Below, piece by piece: positions 1 to 7,036 of a stretch of DNA of 64,000 bases. The stretch spans positions 100,009 to 164,008 of the forward strand of contig CAYXYU010000004.1 of assembly GCA_964469525.1 (NCBI GenBank), given 5' to 3'. Position 1 is the first letter of the stretch; every line of letters begins with the position of its first letter. The position numbers were made by a program, and so were the translations under genes. The notes under the pieces are model-generated. The model had not been told where the DNA came from. It worked only from the letters and a program-made list of their open reading frames with translations, and made no database searches. The DNA comes from JABDCD01 sp964469525 (lineage in GTDB: Bacteria > Pseudomonadota > Alphaproteobacteria > Rickettsiales > SXRF01).

Positions 1-639
1 GAAGTGTCGGCGCTGCTTGGGCGCATCCCTTCGGCGGTGGGCTACCAGCCGACGCTCGCCACCGACATGGGCGCCATGCAGGAACGTATCACCTCGACCA
101 AGAAGGGCTCGATCACCTCGGTGCAGGCGATTTACGTACCGGCTGACGATTTGACCGACCCGGCCCCTGCCACCTCCTTCGCGCACCTCGATGCAACGAC
201 CGTACTTTCGCGCCAGATCGCCGAGCTCGGCATTTACCCGGCGGTGGACCCGCTCGACTCGACCTCGCGCATCCTCGACCCGCAAATTCTGGGTGACGAG
301 CATTACGCGGTGGCGCGCGAAGTGCAGCGCGTGCTGCAGACCTATAAGAGCTTACAGGACATCATTGCCATTCTCGGCATGGATGAGCTGTCCGAGGAGG
401 ACAAGCTGGTGGTGGCGCGCGCGCGCAAAATCCAGCGCTTCCTGTCGCAGCCATTCCATGTCGCCGAAGTGTTCACCGGTGCGCCGGGCAAGCTGGTTGA
501 TATCAAGGATACCATCGCCGGCTTCAAGGGCATCGTCGAGGGCAAGTATGACGATCTGCCGGAAGCTGCCTTCTACATGGTCGGCACCATCGAGGAAGCC
601 GTCGCCAAGGCGAAGAAGATGGCAGCCGAGGCGGCGTAA
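1..639 (+). CDS. atpD: ATP synthase F1 subunit beta, C-terminal part
   Basis: The reading frame is open from the first base, so the gene begins upstream; 212 C-terminal residues are present. It encodes the catalytic beta subunit of F1, on the cytoplasmic side of the inner membrane. The stretch GRIPSAVGYQPTLATDMGAMQERI near its start and the following TSTKKGSITSVQAIYVPADD are hallmarks of the beta subunit. The C-terminal helical domain is complete (SQPFHVAEVFTG, then a lysine- and alanine-rich tail). Its TAA overlaps the ATG of atpC by one base, as expected for a coupled atp operon. Identification is secure; only the 5' part is missing. Confidence 0.98.
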   Translation, partial: EVSALLGRIPSAVGYQPTLATDMGAMQERITSTKKGSITSVQAIYVPADDLTDPAPATSFAHLDATTVLSRQIAELGIYPAVDPLDSTSRILDPQILGDEHYAVAREVQRVLQTYKSLQDIIAILGMDELSEEDKLVVARARKIQRFLSQPFHVAEVFTGAPGKLVDIKDTIAGFKGIVEGKYDDLPEAAFYMVGTIEEAVAKAKKMAAEAA

Positions 640-893
640 TGCAGGTCCAGCTCATCACACCCGATAAGACCCTCTTCTCCGGCGAGGCTCAGATGGTCGT
701 CGCGCCGGGCGTCGAGGGCGATTTCGGCGTGCTGGAGGGCCATGCGCCTTTCATCTCGAGTCTGCGCGAGGGCGTGGTCACCATCGATACCGGCAGCGGC
801 GACCCCCAAACCATCGCCATCACCGGCGGCTTCGCCGAAGTGACCCCCGAGCGCTGCACGTTGCTGGTGGATGGCACTGGCCAGGCAGCATAA
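639..893 (+). CDS. atpC: ATP synthase F1 subunit epsilon, short form
   Basis: This is the epsilon subunit of the F1 central stalk, 84 residues. The whole protein corresponds to the N-terminal beta-sandwich domain: an opening VQLITPDK strand, the GxxGDFGVLxGHAP motif near residues 26-39, and the GGFAEVTPERCTLL strand near the end. The usual C-terminal helical hairpin, which takes many family members to about 130 residues, is absent. The ATG overlaps the atpD stop by one base. Loss of the hairpin implies that epsilon-type inhibition of ATP hydrolysis is weak or absent here; alphaproteobacteria often use the separate zeta subunit for that. No frameshift is evident at the 3' end. Confidence 0.93.
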   Translation: MQVQLITPDKTLFSGEAQMVVAPGVEGDFGVLEGHAPFISSLREGVVTIDTGSGDPQTIAITGGFAEVTPERCTLLVDGTGQAA

Positions 894-953
894 TCGCTCG
901 CTTTAAGCACTTGATTTCGATAAGGCGGTACGGTTTTTGCTCCTCCAGAGCCT

Positions 954-1382
954 ATGACCGATCCCGTAGGTACGCCGCTGCAAGTCACCATCCATCCGCT
1001 GCCGGAAAAACTGGCGGCGGGCGCGTTCTGGAGCGCGGAAGCGCCGACCTTCGCGGATTTTCTCGACATCATCAACCCATTGCAACACCTGCCGATTGTC
1101 TCTTCCCTGTATCAGGCTGTGACCGGTGATGTGCAGGTGCCGGCGGCAAAAATTTTCGGCGGCGCGCTGTTCGGCGGGCCAATCGGGCTGCTGGCGGCCA
1201 TCTTCGATACGATCATGGAGCAGGAAACCGGTGCGAATCTATCGGAGAATCTGGTGGCGGCGGTCACCGGCGAAGAAATCCCAGCCTTCGAGGTTGCCTC
1301 AAGCGATCCGCTCGATGGGCTGACGCTGCACCAGCGCAAATCCTACAACGCTTACGTGCACGCGCAGAGCCTGCTGGCGTAG
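954..1382 (+). CDS. Conserved hypothetical protein, 142 aa
   Basis: I do not recognise the family. The protein begins with a short beta-like segment (LQVTIHPLPEKL), followed by a region naming a 'PLQHLPIVSSLYQAVTGD' type stretch around residues 43-60. A glycine-rich hydrophobic segment (GGALFGGPIGLLAA) lies near residues 69-82 and an acidic middle follows. The hydrophobic part is too short and glycine-rich to call a membrane helix with confidence. It lies 60 bp downstream of atpC on the same strand and is followed by a hairpin that may end its transcript. Base composition matches its neighbours, so it looks like a resident gene rather than an import. Confidence 0.7.
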   Translation: MTDPVGTPLQVTIHPLPEKLAAGAFWSAEAPTFADFLDIINPLQHLPIVSSLYQAVTGDVQVPAAKIFGGALFGGPIGLLAAIFDTIMEQETGANLSENLVAAVTGEEIPAFEVASSDPLDGLTLHQRKSYNAYVHAQSLLA

Positions 1383-1404
1383 AACATTTCGATTCACTGC
1401 ATAT

Positions 1405-1472
1405 TTGTCATTCCTGCGAAAGCAGAAATGTTGTTTCCTATAGTAAAACGCCTGCTTCCGCAGGAGTGACAA
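1405..1472. repeat. Palindromic intergenic repeat (cctgcgaaagcagg family)
   Basis: The arms 1405-1425 and 1452-1472 are inverted copies matching at 19 of 21 positions, with a 26-nt loop. The core word CCTGCGAAAGCAG recurs at 8735-8808. It sits between convergent genes, directly after the 142-aa gene on plus and the 46-aa basic protein on minus, so it may act as a two-way terminator or transcript-end stabiliser. No U tract follows either arm. Confidence 0.75.
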
Positions 1473-1479
1473 GAATAAG

Positions 1480-1620
1480 TCAACTCTTCTCATTCTCTTC
1501 TTTCTCAACGCTCTTCGCCATTCTCTTTCGGCTGTAAGTCTTTTTGCTCGGCTTGACCTTGGTCCGCAACAGCCTTACCGCCTTTGCCACCGGGTTCCTG
1601 CGCTTGCGCTTTTTAGTCAT
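1480..1620 (-). CDS. Very small basic protein (46 aa) coupled to yggS
   Basis: The ATG at 1620 overlaps the yggS TAA by eight bases (ATGACTAA), and the frame stays open for 46 codons to a TGA at 1480-1482. The product is extremely basic: it opens MTKKRKRRNPVAKAVRLLRT and continues with KPSKKTYSRKR before a short acidic tail. That composition suggests RNA or ribosome association, but I know no characterised family to assign. The stop is followed eight bases later by a 21-bp hairpin, giving a complete small-gene layout: coupled start, coding region, transcript end. It could be chance, but a stop-free basic frame at a translational-coupling site argues for a real gene. Confidence 0.6.
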   Translation of the reverse strand: MTKKRKRRNPVAKAVRLLRTKVKPSKKTYSRKRMAKSVEKEENEKS

Positions 1621-2293
1621 GCGGCCGTTCTCCGAACAGCACGCGTCCCAGCCGCACGCAGGTAGAGCCCATGCGCACCGCCGTTTCGAAATCCCCGCTC
1701 ATGCCCATGCTGAGCTCGCGTAGCCCATGCGCCTGCGCCAATTGGCGCAGATAGGCAAAATGTGGTGCGGCAGGCTGCCCGACCGGTGGTACGCACATCA
1801 GCCCGGCGATAGGCAGTTGCAGTTGCGTTTTACAGTAATCGATCAGCGCGTCCGCTTCCTCCGGCATGACGCCCGCTTTCTGCGGCTCCTTTCCCGTATT
1901 GACCTGGATGAAGAAGTGCCAAGTGGTGAGTGATGAGTGATGAGTATTATGTTTTACCTTGGCAATTTCATCGGCCAGCTTCATCCGGTCCACCGTCTGG
2001 ATGACATCGAACAGCCCAAGCGCCTGCCCCACCTTGTTGGTCTGCAGTGGGCCGATGAGATGCAGCCGGAGCTGTGGATATTTTGCGCGCAAAGGCGGCC
2101 ATTTCTCGGCAGCTTCCTGCACACGATTTTCCCCGAAATCGGTTACTCCTGCCGCGATTGCCGCCTCGATCTTCGCAGGTGGCTGACCTTTGCAGGCACC
2201 CAGCAATGTTACGGCACTAACGGACAACAGGCTGTTTTCCTGTGTAGTTTTTATTTTCTGCCGAATGCTCTTCAACGCAGTTTCCATGGACAT
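1613..2293 (-). CDS. yggS: YggS-family PLP-binding homeostasis protein
   Basis: This is a 226-residue soluble protein of the YggS/PROSC family, which binds pyridoxal 5'-phosphate and buffers its pool without known catalysis. Family marks include GVTDFGENRVQEA (near residues 49-61), RLHLIGPLQTNKV with the conserved histidine, FIQVNTGKEPQKAGV, and the C-terminal LSMGMSGDFETAVRMGSTCVRLGRVLFGER. Length is normal. A loop between the KVKH segment and FIQVNTG is encoded by tandem 7-nt repeats and reads as a histidine/serine/threonine-rich insert that is not typical of the family. A 46-aa basic protein gene overlaps its stop codon. Confidence 0.95.
   Translation of the reverse strand: MSMETALKSIRQKIKTTQENSLLSVSAVTLLGACKGQPPAKIEAAIAAGVTDFGENRVQEAAEKWPPLRAKYPQLRLHLIGPLQTNKVGQALGLFDVIQTVDRMKLADEIAKVKHNTHHSSLTTWHFFIQVNTGKEPQKAGVMPEEADALIDYCKTQLQLPIAGLMCVPPVGQPAAPHFAYLRQLAQAHGLRELSMGMSGDFETAVRMGSTCVRLGRVLFGERPHD
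1925..1952. repeat. Tandem heptanucleotide repeat inside yggS
   Basis: Four 7-nt units run GGTGAGT, GATGAGT, GATGAGT, ATTATGT. The repeat is translated on the minus strand as part of the NTHHSSLTT loop of YggS. The words TGCCAAG and CTTGGCA flank it as a short inverted pair, so the segment could sit in a hairpin loop. Confidence 0.7.
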
Positions 2294-2546
2294 GCTCTAA
2301 CGTTCCTTCAGGCTCCCTTTGTTAAAAATCTCTTAAAAATACCGGGTATTTAGGGCCAATATTGTTGCCATATTGCAACATAAAGGGTGAAAAGCTGCCG
2401 TTTTACTCTTCCGGCTGCCGTTACATCTTGCATGGGAAATGGGTTTGCTCAATAACTATGCGAGGTAAATGCATAGAGTATTTTACTTTGTGTAGCCTAG
2501 AGTATCTTTCTAGACAGATTCTTTAAACTCTAAAGGGAACAATAGT
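2294..2546. promoter_or_regulatory. Divergent yggS/porin control region
   Basis: This AT-richer 253-bp stretch separates divergent yggS and the porin gene. It holds TTAA-N7-TTAA at 2322-2336 (the form of a CtrA box), a dyad AAATACC-G-GGTATTT at 2337-2351, a second dyad TGTTGC/GCAACA at 2363-2380, and direct repeats of GCTGCCGTT and TAGAGTAT. Porin genes are usually tightly regulated, so these are reasonable operator candidates, but I could not pick out a convincing -35/-10 pair. The role of each site is inference. Confidence 0.45.
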
Positions 2547-3695
2547 ATGAAAAAAATTCTTCTCGGTACGACCACTCTCATCGGCGCGGCCGGCCTGTTT
2601 GCCGGTGCCGCTCTCGCTGAGACCCCGAAGGTCACTCTCGGCGGCTTTGCTGACTTCCAGGTCGGCATCGTCGGTGAAGACAACGATGCGCTGCTGCGCT
2701 CGCATGCTTTCCGCAGCGACACCGAAATCAGCGTCAAGATCGACGGCCGGACTGACAGTGGCTTAGGCTACGGTGGTCAGATCGACCTCGAAGCCGACGT
2801 TGACGAGACCGGTTCCGGCAACTCCGATACGGATAATCAGGGCTTTAACGCTGCTCGCACCTTCGTCTACCTGGACGGTGGCTGGGGCCGTGTGCAGATG
2901 GGCTCCGACCTCGGTGTCACCAACACCATGAAGGTTGATGCTTCGCGCATCGCCCGCGCTACTGGCGGTGTCGATGGCGACTTCTACTACTTCATGAGCG
3001 CCACTAGCGGTCAGGTGATTGCCAAACCGGATCTCTGGCTGGATTACGGTCTGGCTGGCACCGGTGGTCAGCTGGGCAATGAGTCCACTGAGAACAACAA
3101 TAAGGTGACCTACTACACCCCGCGTTTCTCGGGTTTCCAACTGGGCCTCAGCTACATCGTGACCGACACCGGTCGCGGTCAGACGATCGTTCGTGCTGAT
3201 ACTCAGGCGGGTGATGCTGAAAACATCTTCGCTGGCGCTCTGAGCTACGAAGGCAAGTTCGACCAGGTTGGCATTGCTGCCGCCGTTACCGGCGAATGGG
3301 GCAATGCTGAAACTGCCGCGTCGGAAGATCTCCGTACCTGGCAGGCTGGCGCGAAAGTGTCCTTTATGGGCTTCTCGGTTGCCGGTTCGTATGGCGACTG
3401 GGGTGACAGCCTCGCGGCTGCCGGTTCGGGCCTCGATGATCGCTGGTTCTGGACCGCCGGTGCGGCCTATGAAAACGGCCCGTTCGGCGTGAGCGTGACC
3501 TACCTCCACAGCGAGTATGAGGTTTCCTCCACCACCGACAACGAGTTCACCAACATTTCGGTCGGTGCGGATTACAAGCTCGCTCCGGGTCTGACTCCGT
3601 ATGCCGAAGTCAGCTTCATCGAGCTGGATCCGACCGGTACCGCCAACGATAACGACGCCACCGTCGGTATCGTCGGCACTGTGCTGAACTTCTAA
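2547..3695 (+). CDS. Outer-membrane porin
   Basis: The protein has 382 residues with a classic Sec signal peptide (MKKILLGTTTLIGAAGLFAGAALA, cleavage before ETPKVTLGG). The mature part consists of alternating short amphipathic strands with aromatic girdle residues and acidic loops, for example AARTFVYLDGGWGRVQMGSDLG near residue 105. That motif is typical of the Gram-negative general porin family found in Magnetospirillum-type bacteria. The protein ends in a strand with a terminal phenylalanine (VGTVLNF), the BAM recognition signature. It should form a trimeric diffusion pore. It is monocistronic: its own long control region lies upstream and a strong terminator downstream. Codon use looks optimised, consistent with high expression. 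Confidence 0.92.
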   Translation: MKKILLGTTTLIGAAGLFAGAALAETPKVTLGGFADFQVGIVGEDNDALLRSHAFRSDTEISVKIDGRTDSGLGYGGQIDLEADVDETGSGNSDTDNQGFNAARTFVYLDGGWGRVQMGSDLGVTNTMKVDASRIARATGGVDGDFYYFMSATSGQVIAKPDLWLDYGLAGTGGQLGNESTENNNKVTYYTPRFSGFQLGLSYIVTDTGRGQTIVRADTQAGDAENIFAGALSYEGKFDQVGIAAAVTGEWGNAETAASEDLRTWQAGAKVSFMGFSVAGSYGDWGDSLAAAGSGLDDRWFWTAGAAYENGPFGVSVTYLHSEYEVSSTTDNEFTNISVGADYKLAPGLTPYAEVSFIELDPTGTANDNDATVGIVGTVLNF

Positions 3696-3719
3696 TAATA
3701 AGAAAATATCCTATCCTTG

Positions 3720-3750
3720 AGGGGCGATGCGGTTGCATCGCCCCTTTTTA
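3720..3750 (+). terminator. Rho-independent terminator of the porin gene
   Basis: A perfect ten-base-pair stem, GGGGCGATGC / GCATCGCCCC with a GGTT loop, is followed at once by TTTTTA. It begins 25 bases after the porin stop codon. Confidence 0.95.
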
Positions 3751-3800
3751 TTGGCTAGATTCGTCCTCCAAAGATTGATTTCCTAGGAGATGATGTCGAT

Positions 3801-4307
3801 ATGCGTACGCTTCACTATCTGCTTCCTGCCCTGCTATTGCTGGGACTTGCTGCCTGTTCCGGCGTGGAAACCGAGCGGCACGTACCGAAAGGCTATGACG
3901 ATGAGCGCAAGGAGCGCATCGGCAAGCTGACCGGCGAAGGGTTGCTCCTGAGCGGCCGCTCGAAGGGGGAGGAAGGCGCCGGTGCGCTTGGCGTCAACAG
4001 CTATCTGTGGCGTGCCACGCTTGATACGGTATCGTTCATGCCGCTGGCTTCGGCCGATCCGTTCGGCGGCGTTATTATCACCGACTGGTACGAAGATCCC
4101 AAGGCGCCCGGTGAACGTTTCAAGGTCAACGCGCTGATTCTCGATAAGACGCTGCGCGCCGACGGCGTCAAGGTCAGCATCTTCAAGCAGAAGCTGGAAA
4201 AAGGCGTCTGGCGCGACCAGCCGGTCGACGAGAAGCTGCAGCGCTCGCTGGAGGACACCATCCTGACCCGCGCCCGCCAGCTTCGCGTGGCGCAGCTGGG
4301 CAAGTGA
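3801..4307 (+). CDS. DUF3576 lipoprotein
   Basis: This 168-residue protein has a lipoprotein signal peptide: hydrophobic residues 5-18 and the lipobox LAAC, giving a lipidated Cys at about 19. The body matches the DUF3576 family, with LGVNSYLWRATLDTVSFMPL, the GGVIITDWY segment and a positively charged C-terminal helix ending in AQLGK. Function is unknown; this family characteristically lies directly upstream of leuS in alphaproteobacteria, as here (75 bp). That context, with lptE and holA following, suggests an envelope role. A Shine-Dalgarno-like AGGAGATG lies before the ATG. Confidence 0.9.
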   Translation: MRTLHYLLPALLLLGLAACSGVETERHVPKGYDDERKERIGKLTGEGLLLSGRSKGEEGAGALGVNSYLWRATLDTVSFMPLASADPFGGVIITDWYEDPKAPGERFKVNALILDKTLRADGVKVSIFKQKLEKGVWRDQPVDEKLQRSLEDTILTRARQLRVAQLGK

Positions 4308-4311
4308 AAGG

Positions 4312-4362
4312 GGATGTGGAGATAGAGGAATTACTTTTTACTTACTCCACATCTCCACATCC
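4312..4362. repeat. Hairpin built from an 8-nt word, before leuS
   Basis: The left arm 4312-4327 (GGATGTGGAGATAGAG) pairs with the right arm 4347-4362 (CCACATCTCCACATCC). The right arm is a tandem of the 8-nt word TCCACATC. It lies between the DUF3576 gene and leuS and may terminate or stabilise the upstream message. Confidence 0.7.
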
Positions 4363-4382
4363 TTTAGATAATTCGACATACT

Positions 4383-6962
4383 ATGACCGCTCCCTCCCCC
4401 TCCCGTTATAACTTCCGCGAAACCGAAGCCAAATGGCAGCGAATCTGGCAGGAGGAGAACCGTTTCGCCGCGCGCGAAAGCTCGGATAAGCCGAAATACT
4501 ATGTGCTGGAGATGTTCCCCTACCCCTCCGGCAATATCCATATGGGCCATGTGCGCAACTACACGCTGGGCGATGTGGTGGCGCGCACCAAGCGCATGCA
4601 GGGCTATAATGTGCTGCATCCGATGGGTTGGGACGCATTCGGCCTGCCGGCTGAAAACGCGGCCATCCAGAATAAATCCCACCCCGAAGCCTGGACACTC
4701 GCCAACATCGCCACCATGCGCGAGCAGTTGAAGCTGATCGGCCTCTCCTATGACTGGTCGCGCGAGTTAGCCACCTGCCTGCCGGAATACTACAAACATG
4801 AACAACTTTTCTTCCTGAAATTCCTGAAAAACGGGCTGGCCTACCGCAAGGAAGCCGAGGTCAACTGGGACCCGGTCGATCATACGGTGCTGGCCAATGA
4901 GCAGGTCATCGAGGGACGCGGCTGGCGCTCGGGCGCCCTGGTCGAGCGGCGCAAGCTCTCGCAGTGGTTTTTGCGCATCTCCGATTTTGCCGAGGAATTG
5001 CTGGCCGGGCTGGAATCGCTCAAGGCCTGGCCGGAAAAAGTGCGCCTCATGCAGGAAAAATGGATCGGCAAATCCTACGGTGCGACGCTTTCGTTGCAGT
5101 TCGCGGTTGGCAGTTCGCAGTTGGCAGATGCGCCGGCGCATCTGGAGATTTATACCACGCGTCCTGACACAATTTTTGGCATGTCCTTTTGCGCTATTTC
5201 GCCTAGTCATCCATTGTCCCTTAAACTGCAAACCGCCAACCGCGAACTGCAAACTTTTATTGAAGACTGCAACCGCCTGGGCACCAGCGAGGAGCTGATT
5301 GAAAAAGCCGAAAAGAAGGGTTTTGACACCGGACTGCGCGTGATTCACCCTTTCGACGGGCATGAAGTGCCGCTCTTTGTCGCCAATTTTGTGCTGATGG
5401 AGTACGGCACTGGCGCCATTTTCGGCTGCCCGGCGCATGACCAGCGCGACCTCGATTTCGCCCGCAAGTACCAATTGCCGGTCATTACCGTCGTCGCACC
5501 GAAGGATAAACCCGATCTCCAGGTAGGAAATGAAGCCTATACGGAGGACGGAATCCTGGTCAATTCGGACTTTCTGAACGGCCTTTCCGTGCCGGAGGCC
5601 AAGCAAAAAGTCATCGCCGAGCTCGAAAAACGCGGACTGGGTACGGCGAAAATCAACTATCGCCTGCGCGACTGGGGCATTTCGCGCCAGCGCTACTGGG
5701 GCTGCCCGATTCCCATCATCCATTGCGAGGCCTGCGGGATCGTGCCGGTGCCCGAGAAGGATTTGCCGGTGACGCTGCCGAAGGACGTCAGCTTCGACAG
5801 GCCGGGCAACCCGCTCGACCATCATCCGACCTGGAAAAACACCCCCTGCCCCACTTGTGGAAAACCGGCGCGGCGCGAAACCGACACGTTCGATACCTTC
5901 TTCGAATCCTCCTGGTATTTCGCCCGCTTCACCGCGCCGCAGGCGAAAGCCCCCTTCGATGACCAGGCGCTGCGCTACTGGATGCCGGTCGACTGCTATA
6001 TCGGCGGCATCGAACATGCGGTGCTGCACCTGCTCTATTCACGTTTCTTCTGCCGGGCGCTGAAAAAATGCGGGTTTACCGCCATGCCGGAAGAGCCGTT
6101 TATGCGGCTGGAGACGCAGGGCATGATCCTTCATGAAACATATAAGTTGCCCGGAGAATATTTTTTATCTCCTGATGAGGTAATGCGCGACGAGAATGGA
6201 AAAACAATAACCATACAAGGCCGCAAATTAGTTGAAGTCGGGCGCATCGAAAAAATGAGCAAATCGAAGAAAAATACGATCGATCCTCGGCGTATTATTG
6301 ACACTTACGGCGCCGACGCCGCGCGGCTGTTCATGCTCTCCGATTCGCCGCCCGAACGCGACCTGGAATGGACTGACGCCGGCATCGAGGGGGCGTGGCG
6401 GTATTTGAACCGGCTGTGGAAACTGGTGCAGGAGTTTAAGGATTCGGGAAAAAATTCTGCGCAGCCGCAAAGCGGCCCACAGGGTGACAAACTGCGTAAA
6501 GCTACCCATAAAACCATTGCCGCCGTTACCGACGACATAGAGCGCTTCCACTTCAACAAGGCGATTGCCCGCATTCGTGAGCTGTCCAATCTGCTGGAAG
6601 GCGAAACGCCGCAAACTGTGGAACAGAAAACCGCTTATGGCGAGGCGCTGGACGCCATCGCCCTGCTCATCACCCCCTTCCTGCCGCATCTGGGCGAGGA
6701 ACTCTGGGAACAGCTGGGCCACAAGGGACCGATGGTTTGGCCCCAGGCCGATCCGGCGCTGCTGGTCGATGATAGCGTCACGGTGGCGGTGCAGGTCAAC
6801 GGCAAGCTCAGGGCTACCATCGAGCTGCCGCGTGACCTCGACCGTCAGCTGGCGGAAACCAAAGTATTGGAGTTGCAGGCGATCAAGGATGCGCTTAAGG
6901 ATAAGCAGGTAGCAAAGGTCATCGTGGTGCCGAACAGGATCGTGAATGTGGTGGCGAAATAA
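4383..6962 (+). CDS. leuS: Leucyl-tRNA synthetase
   Basis: This class I synthetase charges tRNA-Leu with leucine; it has 859 residues, the normal bacterial length. The HIGH-type motif is HMGH at residues 53-56 and KMSKS is at 624-628. The CP1 editing domain carries TTRPDTIFG at 258-266, YGTGAIFGCPAHDQRD, and the zinc-binding-type segment IPIIHCEACG...CPTCG. The anticodon-binding and C-terminal VQVNGKLR domains are complete. In the editing domain, two short stretches (AVGSSQLADAP and KLQTANRELQT) are encoded by mutually inverted 7-nt repeat arms flanking the conserved TTRPDTIFG, which is unusual. No clear Shine-Dalgarno precedes the ATG. Next to lptE and holA, as is common in the class. Confidence 0.98.
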   Translation: MTAPSPSRYNFRETEAKWQRIWQEENRFAARESSDKPKYYVLEMFPYPSGNIHMGHVRNYTLGDVVARTKRMQGYNVLHPMGWDAFGLPAENAAIQNKSHPEAWTLANIATMREQLKLIGLSYDWSRELATCLPEYYKHEQLFFLKFLKNGLAYRKEAEVNWDPVDHTVLANEQVIEGRGWRSGALVERRKLSQWFLRISDFAEELLAGLESLKAWPEKVRLMQEKWIGKSYGATLSLQFAVGSSQLADAPAHLEIYTTRPDTIFGMSFCAISPSHPLSLKLQTANRELQTFIEDCNRLGTSEELIEKAEKKGFDTGLRVIHPFDGHEVPLFVANFVLMEYGTGAIFGCPAHDQRDLDFARKYQLPVITVVAPKDKPDLQVGNEAYTEDGILVNSDFLNGLSVPEAKQKVIAELEKRGLGTAKINYRLRDWGISRQRYWGCPIPIIHCEACGIVPVPEKDLPVTLPKDVSFDRPGNPLDHHPTWKNTPCPTCGKPARRETDTFDTFFESSWYFARFTAPQAKAPFDDQALRYWMPVDCYIGGIEHAVLHLLYSRFFCRALKKCGFTAMPEEPFMRLETQGMILHETYKLPGEYFLSPDEVMRDENGKTITIQGRKLVEVGRIEKMSKSKKNTIDPRRIIDTYGADAARLFMLSDSPPERDLEWTDAGIEGAWRYLNRLWKLVQEFKDSGKNSAQPQSGPQGDKLRKATHKTIAAVTDDIERFHFNKAIARIRELSNLLEGETPQTVEQKTAYGEALDAIALLITPFLPHLGEELWEQLGHKGPMVWPQADPALLVDDSVTVAVQVNGKLRATIELPRDLDRQLAETKVLELQAIKDALKDKQVAKVIVVPNRIVNVVAK
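5096..5254. repeat. Inverted heptanucleotide repeat pair inside leuS
   Basis: The left arm 5096-5127 consists of GCAGTTC, GCGGTTG, GCAGTTC, GCAGTTG, GCAG. The right arm 5226-5254 consists of CTGCAAA, CCGCCAA, CCGCGAA, CTGCAAA, C. The right arm is close to the reverse complement of the left. The 98 bases between them encode the essential CP1 motif TTRPDTIFG. Both arms are translated in frame. Confidence 0.8.
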
Positions 6963-6964
6963 AG

Positions 6965-7036
6965 GCATGAGGCTTGAGGCATTAGGCATGAGCATACAAA
7001 AATTCTCGCGCCTCATTCCTCTGGCCTCGTGCCTGA
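6965..7036. repeat. Inverted heptanucleotide repeat pair over the lptE signal peptide
   Basis: The left arm 6965-6992 is GCATGAG, GCTTGAG, GCATTAG, GCATGAG. The right arm 7009-7036 is CGCCTCA, TTCCTCT, GGCCTCG, TGCCTGA. The two are roughly reverse complementary, with a 16-nt loop. Both candidate lptE start codons lie in the left arm, and the right arm encodes the hydrophobic core of the signal peptide. Confidence 0.75.

Noticed and set aside
4767..6029. A 420-codon open frame antisense to leuS
   Set aside because: leuS is certain on the other strand; the frame arises from GC-rich third-position bias.
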